Below are positions 8,594 to 18,552 of a stretch of 64,000 nt of DNA, piece after piece. A program made the position numbers and the translations under genes. Origin of the DNA: Acetobacter sacchari. Lineage in GTDB: Bacteria; Pseudomonadota; Alphaproteobacteria; Acetobacterales; Acetobacteraceae. Below the pieces are notes generated by a model. The model was given only the letters and a program-made list of their open reading frames with translations, did not search any database and was not told where the DNA came from. Every line of letters begins with the position of its first letter. The stretch's first letter is position 1. The stretch covers positions 124,001 through 188,000 of the forward strand of contig NZ_JAFVMF010000009.1 in assembly GCF_017377715.1 (NCBI RefSeq), given 5' to 3'.

Positions 8594-10780
8594 GTGCTGG
8601 TCTTACCGGGAATCCCCCTTTTCATCGCCCGCCGCATGGCGTTCCTGCAGCACCTGACGCCATTGCGGCGGCCCGGCGAAGCCCGCAACGCGCGATTACG
8701 CTGGCTCTTCTTCCCCACCATGTCGGCCCTCGGGTTCGCGGTCCGCACGACTATCGCCGCATTGTCGGCGCTGATCATCGCAATGTGGATGGAAATGGAC
8801 GACCCGCAATGGGCGCCCATGACCGTCTGGATCGTGGCGCAGGGCTCGCGCGGCGAGAGTCTGTCGAAAGCGCGGTGGCGCATCGTCGGCACTGTTTTCG
8901 GCGTCATTTCCGCCGTGGCTCTGATTTCCGCGTTTCCGCAGCAACCCGGACTGTTTTTCCCGGCGCTTGCGATCTGGATGGGGCTTTGCTGTGCGCTGGC
9001 TACGGTCGTGCACAACTTTCGCTCCTACGCTCTCGTGCTCACCGGCTACACATGCGCCATCATTGCGCTTGGCGCGGTCAGCAATCCGGAAAACATCTTC
9101 ATGGTCGCGATGTCGCGTGCGACCTACATCTTTCTCGGCATTGCCTGCGAGAGTCTTATTGCGGGCTTGTTCGCGCACAATCTCGCCGACGCCGCGCGCG
9201 CCAATATACGCACCAAACTTCGCACTGCGCTAGCCAGCGTCACCGACGCCATCGCATCGCTTCTCGAGGGCAATAAGGCCGCCCTCGTCCGTTCGCGCGC
9301 ACTCTTCGGGCCGTTGCTGTCCATCAACGACCAGATCGAATTCAGCGAAGTCGAGATGGGGCCGCACGGGCATGAGGGCGACCACGCCCGCGCCGCTCTG
9401 GCCGCCGTTTCGGTGCTGCTGTCGCGCGGGCTTGGCATGGCCGTGCGGATACAGTCGCTGGAACACGAACAGCCCGTGTTTCGGGCGACGACGGAAAAGA
9501 CGCGCGCATTTCTGACGAGCGCTCCCGAACCGCTGGACAGCGACGAATCCATCGCAGCCCTAAGGCAGGACCTGTCTCTTCTGCGCAGTGAATGCCGGCA
9601 GCGTATCGTCGACGCCCTGACCGAAGAGATTTCTCTCAACCTGCCGTCAGAGAACCAGCAGGTCGTGGCGTTGCTCGACCAGCGTATCCTGCACAACGCC
9701 CTGGACGAACTGCTGGGAGAACTCGACCGAGCGATCCTGGAGTTCGAAGCCAGCCATACGGCGGTTCGCGGCGACCATTTCCGCTTTCGCCTCCAATCCC
9801 ACCGTGACTGGCGCGAGGCCGGCTACAACGGCGTGCGCGCCGCAATCGCGCTGATGGCCGCCGCACTGATCTGGGAAGTCACGGCGTGGTCCTCGGGGAT
9901 AGGGTTCATCACCTTCGTTGGGGTGGTTTGCGGGCTCTTCGCCACGCGTGAAAATCCGGTTCTGGCGACGACCAACTTCCTGAAGGGCAGCGTCTGGGCG
10001 GCGATCGTCTCCTTTTTCTTCGTTTTCCTGATCGTGCCGCGTCTTTCCGATCCGGAAATGCTGATCGCAGCGCTTTCGGTCCCGATGATCGCCGGCGGCC
10101 TCGCCGCCCGCAATCCGGCGACCGCCCTGCATTCCGCCGCCTTTACCCTTCTGTTGCCAAATTTCGTTCACCCCACGAATCATACCCGTGAAAACGAAAT
10201 CGCCTGGTTCAATTCGACCGGGGCCATCTTGCTGTCCGTCGCCTGCTCGGTGTTGATCTTCAAGGTCATCCTGCCGTTCGACGCAGCGGCGGAACGCTGG
10301 CGGATGCGTAGAACGATGCTGCAGGATCTGCGCGCCCTCGCCTCCGCGCAACCGATACCGCTGACGCAGGACTGGATCGGTCGAAACATCGATCGTTTCG
10401 CGCGCCTGATCCGCCACGCCGGACCCACCCCCTCCCCCACTATCGAGGGGTGTCTGCAAGGCACTCTGGCTGCGATGACCATCGGCCTTAACATTATCCG
10501 TCTACGGGCTGTTCTGGAGCGCGACCAGATTCCCCCCAGAGCCCGCGACGCGCTGCTGCTCACCATGCAGCGGATGAGCCAGTTTACAGGACGTTACGGA
10601 CGCGCCGCCGCAACCGCCCGACGCGCAACAGCGATGTTGCGGCGACTGGAGGCGCGGGAGGCCAACGTCTCCACCCGTATCGAACTGACACGCGCGATGG
10701 CGTATCTGATCGTGGTTTCACACGAGTTGGACGCTAACAGGGAATTTCTCGATGCGTCGCAAGCGTTTCAGGTTCGCTGA
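8594..10780 (+). CDS. FUSC-family (AaeB-like) exporter
   Basis: A 728-residue membrane protein of the fusaric-acid-resistance/aromatic-acid exporter family. It shows an N-terminal membrane block (about 44-180, including WAPMTVWIVAQGSRGESLSKA), a large soluble helical domain (about 190-390), a second membrane block (about 405-540) and a C-terminal soluble domain. The start is uncertain: GTG at 8594 or ATG at 8636. No periplasmic adaptor (AaeA) gene adjoins, so its partners are unknown. Efflux of organic acids is a family-level inference. Confidence 0.75.
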   Translation: MLVLPGIPLFIARRMAFLQHLTPLRRPGEARNARLRWLFFPTMSALGFAVRTTIAALSALIIAMWMEMDDPQWAPMTVWIVAQGSRGESLSKARWRIVGTVFGVISAVALISAFPQQPGLFFPALAIWMGLCCALATVVHNFRSYALVLTGYTCAIIALGAVSNPENIFMVAMSRATYIFLGIACESLIAGLFAHNLADAARANIRTKLRTALASVTDAIASLLEGNKAALVRSRALFGPLLSINDQIEFSEVEMGPHGHEGDHARAALAAVSVLLSRGLGMAVRIQSLEHEQPVFRATTEKTRAFLTSAPEPLDSDESIAALRQDLSLLRSECRQRIVDALTEEISLNLPSENQQVVALLDQRILHNALDELLGELDRAILEFEASHTAVRGDHFRFRLQSHRDWREAGYNGVRAAIALMAAALIWEVTAWSSGIGFITFVGVVCGLFATRENPVLATTNFLKGSVWAAIVSFFFVFLIVPRLSDPEMLIAALSVPMIAGGLAARNPATALHSAAFTLLLPNFVHPTNHTRENEIAWFNSTGAILLSVACSVLIFKVILPFDAAAERWRMRRTMLQDLRALASAQPIPLTQDWIGRNIDRFARLIRHAGPTPSPTIEGCLQGTLAAMTIGLNIIRLRAVLERDQIPPRARDALLLTMQRMSQFTGRYGRAAATARRATAMLRRLEAREANVSTRIELTRAMAYLIVVSHELDANREFLDASQAFQVR

Positions 10781-11086
10781 ACGCGTCCTCCGTCAGATGC
10801 CGCCTGGTGGGGATTAGCGCCAGATATTGAAGCCTCGGCTGTTTCCGCCCATGCGAACGAGTGCCTTCGCCCGCACTCGGCTCACGATCTCAAGCTTAAT
10901 GCAAAGCCAGTTCGTTTGGGCACGTTTTCCCACCACCACTCGTGCATCCACGCGTCGCCGCCATGTGGACAAACAGGTAATAGCCGCTGCGTGTTGAATG
11001 GCGATCGTGAGCGCCTTTAATAGCCCCTCAGCGCGTCAGCGGGAGACGCCGGAAAACGCCTCCCGACCACATATTGCTGCAAATGG
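10781..11086. other. Convergent intergenic spacer, no gene seen
   Basis: About 300 bases between the FUSC exporter and the convergent aldo/keto reductase. A GC-rich inverted repeat near 11039-11068 (CGGGAGaCG with CGcCTCCCG) could terminate minus-strand transcription but has no T-run. Nothing else was recognised. Confidence 0.4.
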
Positions 11087-12040
11087 CTATGCGGCCGCAG
11101 CTTCAAGCTCAGTCATGTCTTCCGCCGTCAGTTGCAGGCTGGCCGCCTTCGCGAAGCTCTCGACTTGAGACACTTTCGTCGCGCTAGCGATCGGAGCAGT
11201 CACGCCCTCGCGCTCGATCAGCCATGCGAGAGCGACTTCCGCATCGCTCGCGCCATGGCGCGCGCTTACAACATCCAACGCCTTGAGGATCCCGAACCCG
11301 CGCGTGTTCAGATACCCTTTCACCTTGCCGCCCCGTTGGCTGACGCCAAGATCCGCTTCGTCACGGTATTTTCCGGACAGGAATCCTGATGCGAGCGCAT
11401 AGTATGGGACGACGCCCACTCTTTCTCTAAGACACAAGTCCCGCAGCGCCCCGTCATAGGCGCCGCGGTCGTAGAGATTATATTCCGGCTGAAGGACCTG
11501 ATAGGCGGGCAAACCATCCTTCTTCGAGACATCGAGAGCGTCTTGCAGTTGCGTCGCATCGAAATTCGAAGCGCCTATAGAGCGAATCTTGCCCTCCTTG
11601 AGCAGGCGTTCGTATGCCGCCAGCGTCACCTCCTGCGGCGTCGCGTCGTCGAACCTGTGCGAGAAATAGAGATCGATCCGCTCGACGCCCAGTCGGGTAA
11701 GGGAGTTTTCAACCTCTGTGAGAATCCACTTTTCCGACAGCCCCGTCTGCCCCGGTTGCCGCATATCCATACCAACCTTGGTGAAGAGCTTGACCCTGTC
11801 CCGCATGCCGGGCCGAGCCTTGAGCCAGCGGCCGATGATCGCTTCGGACTCGCCACCTTTGTTGCCTGGAACCCAAACGGAATAGACGTCCGCCGTGTCA
11901 ATGGCGTCAAAGCCATGATCCACGAAGGCGTCCAGAACGTCGAAACTGGTTTTCTCGTCGATCGTCCAGCCGAACACGTTGCCACCGAACACGATGGGGG
12001 CGATCTCGAATCCGGTGTTGCCCAGCGCGCGTTTCTTCAT
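11087..12040 (-). CDS. Aldo/keto reductase
   Basis: A 317-residue NADPH-dependent oxidoreductase of the AKR superfamily (TIM barrel). The catalytic tetrad is visible as Asp and Tyr in AIDTADVYS, Lys in LFTKVGMDM and His in YFSHRFDD. The C-terminal cofactor region reads APIASATKVSQVE. ATG at 12040 has a good GGAG site; the longer frame adds an unconvincing extension. The substrate cannot be told from sequence. It is a single gene with its own spacer on both sides. Confidence 0.9.
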   Translation of the reverse strand: MKKRALGNTGFEIAPIVFGGNVFGWTIDEKTSFDVLDAFVDHGFDAIDTADVYSVWVPGNKGGESEAIIGRWLKARPGMRDRVKLFTKVGMDMRQPGQTGLSEKWILTEVENSLTRLGVERIDLYFSHRFDDATPQEVTLAAYERLLKEGKIRSIGASNFDATQLQDALDVSKKDGLPAYQVLQPEYNLYDRGAYDGALRDLCLRERVGVVPYYALASGFLSGKYRDEADLGVSQRGGKVKGYLNTRGFGILKALDVVSARHGASDAEVALAWLIEREGVTAPIASATKVSQVESFAKAASLQLTAEDMTELEAAAA

Positions 12041-12289
12041 GACAGCTTCTCCTTCAACGTTTGACTTTCCTAGTGAGAAGAACACGCCCTGACGCCCTTC
12101 AATGCAAGCGTCGCCGATCGAGGGTTGAGGGATCCGGGCGGTCCCGTCCGGGATATGCGCCGGATGGGCGCCCTTAAGCCGTCAGGAAAGCAGCCAAACG
12201 GCGCGCGCAATACATATGGAGATACAGCTTGGACCCCGCAGGCGAAATGCTTTATTCCCTCGGGCATATTGTCGGCTTGCCAGGATATC

Positions 12290-12781
12290 ATGAGAAAGAA
12301 GACGCAATCGGTCGCCCCGCCGCGTTTTGTGGATGCGCAGTCGCAGAGCGAGGGCTTTCGGGCCAACCGAGAGGCGCGCCGCAACGTGCTGATCGAGGAT
12401 TACGTGGAACTGATCGCTGACCTGATCGACGAGGGATTGGACGCTCGGCAGGTCGACATTGCAGCCCGGCTCGGCGTCTCGCAGCCCACCGTCGCGAAAA
12501 TGCTCGCTCGCCTCGCCTCCGAAGGTTTGGTGGCGCAGAAGCCCTATCGCGGAGTTTTCCTGACCGAAGCCGGACAGGCCGTCGCGATGAACGCACGGCG
12601 GCGCCATGGCATCGTCGAGGCGTTTCTCTCCGCATTGGGAATCAGCGCCGAGAATGTCCGCATAGACGCAGAAGGCATCGAGCATTACGCGAGCGAGGAG
12701 ACGCTGCGGGCGTTTCAGACGGCGTTAGACTCTGGATTAAAGGAACTCATGGCGCGAAGCGCAGATATTCAAAAGAAATAA
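12290..12781 (+). CDS. mntR: MntR-like manganese-responsive regulator (DtxR family)
   Basis: A 163-residue DtxR/MntR-type repressor. It has an N-terminal winged helix ([20 protein letters not shown] then [17 protein letters not shown]) and a dimerisation/metal domain with [10 protein letters not shown] and [13 protein letters not shown], which carry the expected Glu/His metal ligands. ATG at 12290 gives family length; the frame runs 165 bases further upstream without a plausible start. Mn(II)-dependent repression of a manganese importer is the family role; no mntH lies in the window. Confidence 0.85.
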   Translation: MRKKTQSVAPPRFVDAQSQSEGFRANREARRNVLIEDYVELIADLIDEGLDARQVDIAARLGVSQPTVAKMLARLASEGLVAQKPYRGVFLTEAGQAVAMNARRRHGIVEAFLSALGISAENVRIDAEGIEHYASEETLRAFQTALDSGLKELMARSADIQKK

Positions 12782-13694
12782 AGAAAAATTCGATACAGCA
12801 CCTTTGCTGTCACGATGACTGACCGGAGGGCGTCTTTGTGGCGCGATCCTTGCTTTTGCGAGCTTCAGGCTGAACCATGTCCGGCGCGCGATCACCTGGC
12901 AAATCGGGGGCTTAAATTTTCGACTTTCACCGGGATTGTGGCTGATCGGGGATGCGCCCCTCGAATATGAGATAGTTGCATCACATGAGCCGATCCGACG
13001 GCGGAATGCGAAATTCGTCGTAGCCAATAAGCTGCCTCGACAGGCGCGCAGCGTCCCGACGGCACAATGAACGCGGTAGCCTCAGTCTACGTTGACCGTG
13101 TCGAGCCGTTGACCAGGACGGGTTTCCTCAGGATGGCTACACAATACGATGGCCGCAACGCGTCTATTGCCTCGGCTGCCGAAAAAACAGCACGCAGCCG
13201 CAGGTGGACGATCACCCATAGGCCAAAGGTTTACAGGTAAGTTAGAGTCAGGCCGCACCGACTCTGGAACATCGCGGTCGCCGCAGCCTAACAGAAGAGC
13301 GGCACGCAGATCAGATCTTCTTAAAGCTTGTTCAGTTTATGCAGACACTCCGTTCGCGAGGAGGATGTCAGCACCAAGCCATCACGCTGTCCAGTCAGCG
13401 CCATTTACTCGTCGTCCTGCGTCGATATCTGCGGGCCTTAGTCGTCATCTTCAGGTGGCATTTGTTTGATGGCGAGCCTCCACCCCGCCTCCGCCCCGAA
13501 AATCCCTCATGGCACGTGTCCGTCAAGCCGCCGCGATTAACGTGGCGTCCCCCTCTCGAGTGCGTCGGTAAGAAATGCGAGGAACGGCAACGCACGGAGG
13601 CAAAAAGTTCGTTTTCGAAATTTCCGTATAAATATAGGAAATCCACGCAGACCTCATTTTTCTGGAGCTGAAAACGAAATCGCCCGCGACGTTG
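12782..13694. other. Large gene-free spacer at the left edge of the low-GC region
   Basis: About 910 bases between mntR and the efflux tetR. No open frame here has convincing coding character, and no tRNA or IS inverted repeats were recognised. Base composition changes from GC-rich on the left to more AT-rich towards 13,600. It may contain the scar of an insertion, since everything to the right up to about 45.6 kb differs in composition. Confidence 0.4.
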
Positions 13695-13730
13695 ATATAC
13701 CGTATGGACGCCGCATACCGATCGGTATAT
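13695..13730. promoter_or_regulatory. Nested palindromic operator for the TetR regulator
   Basis: A perfect 14-base palindrome ATACCGATCGGTAT spans 13715-13728. An outer inverted pair ATATACCG (13695-13702) and CGGTATAT (13723-13730) adds a second half-site cluster. It lies 10 bases upstream of the tetR start codon. This is the usual place and symmetry for an autoregulatory TetR-family operator; the binding is inferred. Confidence 0.7.
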
Positions 13731-13739
13731 GAAACTCAC

Positions 13740-14390
13740 ATGAAACTACACATTGCACCCCGCAAGCGCCTGAGTCGCACTGAACAGCAAGCGGAAACTC
13801 GTCAAGAGATTCTGACGACCGCTGGCGCTCTGTTCGCTCGAGTAGGATTTGGAGGCGCAAGTCTGGAAGCTATTGCTTCAGAAGCGGGTTACAGCAAAGG
13901 AGCAATTTACTCGAACTTTGAGAGTAAAGAGCATCTTTTCCTTGAAGTTATGAAGCGATACCAACAGGAGAGCCTCACGTCGGTAATGAGCATTTTCGAC
14001 GATGACAGCTCACACGACGTCATCGTGGATCGTCTGGCGGCATGGGCCGACAATCTGGCCAAGAACGGGATTTGGGCCTTTTTGGCGCTTGAGTACGCGC
14101 GCCATGTTGGCGCTGATTCAGATTTCGGCGAACTGCAAACGGCATTGATTCGAGATAATTGGTGGGCCGTCGGCAAGCGTTTACGCACGATGTTTAATAG
14201 CGAGTTTCCCGGCGATGATGAGATGCTGGGGGCGCTCGTATTCGAATTGACTCACGCGCCCCTATCTGGAATTGCCGCGTCCCCGACCGTAGGGCAACTG
14301 CTGCGTCTCACATTCAACGGATTGCTTGCCGCCTATGGCGTTCAGAAAAAAGATGGAGGTTCTCGGAAGAAATCCGGGAAAAATTCCTGA
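13740..14390 (+). CDS. TetR/AcrR family regulator of the efflux operon
   Basis: A 216-residue regulator. The N-terminal helix-turn-helix is visible in GFGGASLEAIASEAGYSKGA then IYSNFESKEHLFLEVM. The C-terminal ligand domain resembles the TetR_C type of efflux repressors. ATG at 13740 places the DNA-binding domain near the N-terminus and sits just after a palindromic operator. It overlaps the MFS gene by one base, so it is the first gene of a tetR-MFS-HlyD-OMF operon and probably represses it. Confidence 0.85.
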   Translation: MKLHIAPRKRLSRTEQQAETRQEILTTAGALFARVGFGGASLEAIASEAGYSKGAIYSNFESKEHLFLEVMKRYQQESLTSVMSIFDDDSSHDVIVDRLAAWADNLAKNGIWAFLALEYARHVGADSDFGELQTALIRDNWWAVGKRLRTMFNSEFPGDDEMLGALVFELTHAPLSGIAASPTVGQLLRLTFNGLLAAYGVQKKDGGSRKKSGKNS

Positions 14391-15949
14391 TGAGCGGCAA
14401 AATTGATATCAAGCCGTTATTGGGACTTCTGGGAGTTCTGATCGCGGCGCTTAGCGCCGAGTTCAATGATCAGGTTGTCGGCGTCGTGATGCCAGACTTG
14501 CGTGGCGCTCTTGGCGTTGGCCACGATCCGGGAACGTGGCTGGAAAGTCTTTATGTATCGGGCGAAGTTCTCGGGATGTGTTTCTCGCCCTGGTGGATGT
14601 ATACACTATCGCTGCGAAAATTGGTACTCACCGTTCTGTCTGTGAACTGCCTGACATCTATCTGCATTCCGCAGTGCGAAAACCTGACTTTACTGTTTTC
14701 TCTTCGATGGATTCAGGGTTTGTCCGGCGGATTGACGATTCCTCTATTGATGGCCACCGCTCTTCGCGCCCTACCCCCGCCGATAAGGCTATGGGGGTTG
14801 GCCGTGTACGCGCTTACTGCGACGTTTACACCGAACCTGTCCGTGACGCTTGCTGCATTATGGTCCGACGTCGTGGGATGGCAGTTTGGTTTCTATGAAT
14901 CCATCTTTCTGTGCTCAGTCGCCGCAGCTTTGTGCTCAACTTTTCTGTGGAGAGACCCGACGCATTTCGAACGCCTACGCCAATTCGACTGGCGCGGCTC
15001 CCTTCTCGCGTTCATTTGCTTGAGTTCGCTGTCGACTTTTCTGATTCAGGGAGATCGCCTTGACTGGTTCAACTCTCCGCTGATCTGCGTTTTGATACTC
15101 CTGACGGTGGTGAGTTTTCCGCTCTTTGTCATAAACGAAAATCGGCATCCACTCCCTCTCGTAAAACTTCCTCTCCTTAAGCGGCCGAATCTCCTCTACG
15201 GCGTTATAGCGTTATTCACATTGTTGTTAATAAACGCAGCTTCGTCGTCGCTGCCAGTTATGTACCTTACCGAAGTTCAGGGTTACAGGCCTATTAACGC
15301 ACATCTCATTACGCTGGAAATTGGCTTGACCCAGCTTATTTTTCTTCCGTCGATGGCGGTTCTTCTGAACCGTGAACGTGTGGACCCCCGTGTGGTATCC
15401 TTCATTGGCGTTTCACTCTTCTTCTGCGCCTGCATTGGAGAATCATTCGTCACGAGTTCGTGGAACAGAGAGCAGTTTTACGGCTGGCAACTGGTTTTCA
15501 GTCTGGCGCTCGCGATGATTGTGGTGCCGCTTTTGCAAATGGCGACGAATTCGATTCAGCCGCCAGAGGGAGCCTTCGCGGCCGGCATCGTCAACACACC
15601 GCGCGCAATATCGGAGGCGGTAGGGCTCTGGCTGCTTGATCTTATTGAGCGTTGGCGCGGAGGGCTGCATTCGTCCCGAATTACTGATCAGCTTGGACGT
15701 CGGCGCTTCGAAGTCGTGCAATCCAACGGATACCTTCCGCAACACCCCACGCCGCTGCTTCCTGACGGAGCGCCCCGCTTCGACGGCAGTCTTGAGTGGT
15801 TCTCCCATACGGTACGAGCTGAGGTGACGACTCTTACTGTCAGCGACGCGTACCTTGTGTTCGCAGCAATATCAATCGGCTTGATGCTGCTGATCGTGAC
15901 ACTCCCGATCCGCACATACGCCCCCCGCATAGCTCTGATGAAGAAGTAA
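14390..15949 (+). CDS. MFS drug exporter, DHA2/EmrB-like
   Basis: A 519-residue membrane transporter of the 14-helix drug:proton antiporter group. Features visible are the first-loop motif region NDQVVGVVMPDLRGALG, a run of about 14 hydrophobic segments, and a C-terminal extension with a large loop before the last helix, as in EmrB/FarB. It sits between its TetR regulator and a HlyD-type adaptor. Export of toxic hydrophobic or aromatic compounds is inferred from the family and the catabolic neighbourhood. Confidence 0.85.
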   Translation: MSGKIDIKPLLGLLGVLIAALSAEFNDQVVGVVMPDLRGALGVGHDPGTWLESLYVSGEVLGMCFSPWWMYTLSLRKLVLTVLSVNCLTSICIPQCENLTLLFSLRWIQGLSGGLTIPLLMATALRALPPPIRLWGLAVYALTATFTPNLSVTLAALWSDVVGWQFGFYESIFLCSVAAALCSTFLWRDPTHFERLRQFDWRGSLLAFICLSSLSTFLIQGDRLDWFNSPLICVLILLTVVSFPLFVINENRHPLPLVKLPLLKRPNLLYGVIALFTLLLINAASSSLPVMYLTEVQGYRPINAHLITLEIGLTQLIFLPSMAVLLNRERVDPRVVSFIGVSLFFCACIGESFVTSSWNREQFYGWQLVFSLALAMIVVPLLQMATNSIQPPEGAFAAGIVNTPRAISEAVGLWLLDLIERWRGGLHSSRITDQLGRRRFEVVQSNGYLPQHPTPLLPDGAPRFDGSLEWFSHTVRAEVTTLTVSDAYLVFAAISIGLMLLIVTLPIRTYAPRIALMKK

Positions 15950-15962
15950 CAGGTGAATTTTT

Positions 15963-17084
15963 ATGGCTGATCCTAATCCCAACTCCGCTCCCCCAGGCCA
16001 CGAAACGCCAAAAAGCAGATGGCCTCTGTTCCTGGGTTTGGCAGTAGCGCTTTGCTTCGTTGTAGTAGTCCTCGGAATCATTTTTATCCCGACCAAAAAT
16101 GTCTGGACAGATGACGCTTATATTCACGCTCATAACGCTGTAATTGCGCCGCGCATCGCGGGACAGATCGAGACAGTCAATGTCAACGATAACCAGATGG
16201 TGAAGCGAGGCGATATTCTCGCCGTGCTCGACGACCGGGACTATCGTACCGCCCTGGCTGACGCAGAAGCGACTCTCGCCCGGGACCGTGCTGAGGTGGA
16301 CGACGCTGCGGCGACCGTCGCGCGGCAACCGTCCCTGATTTCAGAAGCCGAAGCCCGTGTTAAAGCGCTTGAAATCAAAATGAATTTTTCCAAGCAGGAC
16401 GCATACCGATACGAGCACCTCGCCAGTACAGGCGCTGGCACGTCTCAGGAGAAACAACTGTCAGCAACAAAGTGGCGTCAGGATGAGGCCGATTTGATGG
16501 GAGCGCAAGCTGCACTGGAAGCGGCGCGCCACCAGTTGGATATCCTGAAGGCCAAACATGACGCGGCGATGCAGGCGGTGCGCGCGGATGAGGCGCGGGT
16601 CGAACAAGCTCGCCTAAACCTCTCCTATACCCGCATCCACGCGCCCGTGGACGGCATGGTGGGCGCCAAGACGGTGCAGTCGGGCAACTACGTAAGCCCG
16701 GGCGCAACCATTATGGCAGTCGTTCCGATGAACGACATTTATATCGAGGCAAATTACCGAGAAGTCGCCTTGCGTCACGTCCGCCCGGGGCAAAAGGTCA
16801 AAATCCATCTGGATGCGTATGACGTCGACCTGAACGGCGTCGTGGACAGTGTGCCTCCTGCTACTGGCGCAGAGTTTGCGCCGATCGCTCCGGAGAACGC
16901 GACAGGAAACTTCACGAAGATCGTTCAGCGTCTCCCGGTGAAGATCGTCATCAGCCCTCATCAGTCTTTAGCGCATCTGTTGCGGCTTGGTTATTCAGTT
17001 GAGACCACGATTTACACAAACTTTGACGATGTTGTTGGCGCGCAGACCAATTCGACTGCACCAGTGACGCTTGCACACGAATGA
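15963..17084 (+). CDS. HlyD/EmrA-like membrane fusion protein
   Basis: A 373-residue periplasmic adaptor. It has one N-terminal transmembrane helix (about 20-42), the lipoyl half-motif TDDAYIHAHNAVIAPRIAGQ, a long coiled-coil hairpin (about 95-200) and the second lipoyl/beta-barrel part IHAPVDGMVGAKTVQSGNYV. It would couple the MFS pump before it with the outer-membrane channel after it. The start is 13 bases after the transporter stop. Confidence 0.9.
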   Translation: MADPNPNSAPPGHETPKSRWPLFLGLAVALCFVVVVLGIIFIPTKNVWTDDAYIHAHNAVIAPRIAGQIETVNVNDNQMVKRGDILAVLDDRDYRTALADAEATLARDRAEVDDAAATVARQPSLISEAEARVKALEIKMNFSKQDAYRYEHLASTGAGTSQEKQLSATKWRQDEADLMGAQAALEAARHQLDILKAKHDAAMQAVRADEARVEQARLNLSYTRIHAPVDGMVGAKTVQSGNYVSPGATIMAVVPMNDIYIEANYREVALRHVRPGQKVKIHLDAYDVDLNGVVDSVPPATGAEFAPIAPENATGNFTKIVQRLPVKIVISPHQSLAHLLRLGYSVETTIYTNFDDVVGAQTNSTAPVTLAHE

Positions 17085-17085
17085 G

Positions 17086-18552
17086 ATGACCATGTTTGGA
17101 AGAAAAACTCGACGGTTGTATCTGCTGTGCATTGCGACCACGTTGGGCGCGTGCACGGTAGGACGAGATTTCAAGGAACCGCATGCCAACCTGCCGAGCA
17201 GGTGGAATGACAGCCCTCATTCAGTGGCGAGCACAACCTATGGCGGTGCAGTCGACACCATGTGGTGGAACAGCTTCCATGACACCGAACTAACCTCTTT
17301 GGTTTCACGGCTTGCCGCCCAGAACTTTGATCTGGCGATGGCGGAGCAGCGCGTTGAGGAAGGGCGGCAGGAACGAAACGCGGCCGCGTCTCAAGGGCTC
17401 CCGCAGTTAGGCGCATCCGCCAGCTATTCGCGTACGATGATGAGTCCCCAAGGTTTTTTGCAACTTGTGCAACCAAGGCCAGGCGCACCAACTGAATACG
17501 ATCTTTTCTCCAACTCGATCATGGCGTCCTGGGAGGCTGATCTTTTCGGTCGTATCAGACGTAGGGTCGAGGCCGCACGCGCCAATACGGCTGCAGCTGA
17601 AGAGGCACGACACGCGATCGCACTGGAAACTGTTTCCGATCTTGCGCTCAATTATTTCTCATTAAGAGCCGTGCAGAATAAAATTGAAATTGTGAAACGC
17701 AACGTCGCTATAGCGGAGCGAAATACAAAGCTCGTCCGTAACCAAATTATGTTTGGAACCGGTAACAACCTGGACCTGGCGGAGTCTCTGGAGCTGGAAA
17801 CGTCGATGCGCTCGACGCTTCCAGCCATGGAATCTCTACGCTCTCACCTGTTGAACGCCATCACTTTACTCCTCGCCCAATCTCCGCATTCACTTGATGA
17901 TGAATTACTGGCCTCAATAAACCAACCTGATCTTCCACCGTCCGTACCGACCGGGCTGCCGTCTGAACTCGCGCGCCGGCGTCCGGATATTCGCGAAGCC
18001 GAAGCCAAACTCCACGCGGCAACAGCGCAGACTGGCGCTGCGGTCGCGGCCTTCTACCCCGACATTTCTTTGAGTGGAAATTTCGGCACACAGTCCATTC
18101 AATTTCCAAAAATGTTCAATCTGAGTTCACGGGCAGGCGCAGTTGGCCCCTCTCTCGATATCCCAATCTTTAAAGGGGGCCAGCTTCGCGCGGAATTGCA
18201 TCTACGTAAGGCTGAGCAAAAGGAGGCCGCAATCGCGTATCAGAAGGTCGTTTTAAAAGCATGGAACGAAGTAGATGACGCCATGGTATCGTATAGAAAC
18301 GTTCAGAAAACTCATGACGAAATTAAAAACACCGTCGCGCAGGCGAGGCGCGCTCTGGATGTCGCTCAGCAACGTTACTCCGATGGCACGGAAAACTATC
18401 TGAATGTCATCGCAACCGAGCGTGAGTATCTCGACGAGAGCTCCCGCCTGGTGAGCAGCAAGGCTGAATCCGAAGCGACACTTGTCCAGCTATACAAATC
18501 ACTTGGAGGCGGCTGGGAGTATTCTGAAGAAAACAAGGAAAAAGGCGCATGA
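17086..18552 (+). CDS. NodT-family outer membrane efflux lipoprotein
   Basis: A 488-residue TolC-like channel protein of the RND/NodT type. An N-terminal lipoprotein signal ends in TTLGAC (Cys about 23). Two outer-membrane efflux repeats follow, with the conserved LPSELARRRPDIREAEAKLH in the middle. Starts at 17086 and 17092 are both possible, directly after the adaptor stop. It completes a tripartite efflux system. A small gene overlaps its stop codon. Confidence 0.9.
   Translation: MTMFGRKTRRLYLLCIATTLGACTVGRDFKEPHANLPSRWNDSPHSVASTTYGGAVDTMWWNSFHDTELTSLVSRLAAQNFDLAMAEQRVEEGRQERNAAASQGLPQLGASASYSRTMMSPQGFLQLVQPRPGAPTEYDLFSNSIMASWEADLFGRIRRRVEAARANTAAAEEARHAIALETVSDLALNYFSLRAVQNKIEIVKRNVAIAERNTKLVRNQIMFGTGNNLDLAESLELETSMRSTLPAMESLRSHLLNAITLLLAQSPHSLDDELLASINQPDLPPSVPTGLPSELARRRPDIREAEAKLHAATAQTGAAVAAFYPDISLSGNFGTQSIQFPKMFNLSSRAGAVGPSLDIPIFKGGQLRAELHLRKAEQKEAAIAYQKVVLKAWNEVDDAMVSYRNVQKTHDEIKNTVAQARRALDVAQQRYSDGTENYLNVIATEREYLDESSRLVSSKAESEATLVQLYKSLGGGWEYSEENKEKGA

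Noticed and set aside
9647-10459. 270-codon minus-strand frame inside the FUSC exporter gene
   Set aside because: It overlaps a well-supported membrane protein gene and its translation is low-complexity and charged without motifs.
13149-13739. Overlapping open frames in the spacer before tetR
   Set aside because: Frames occur on both strands, are rich in Arg and Ser as in non-coding GC-rich DNA, and have no ribosome binding sites.
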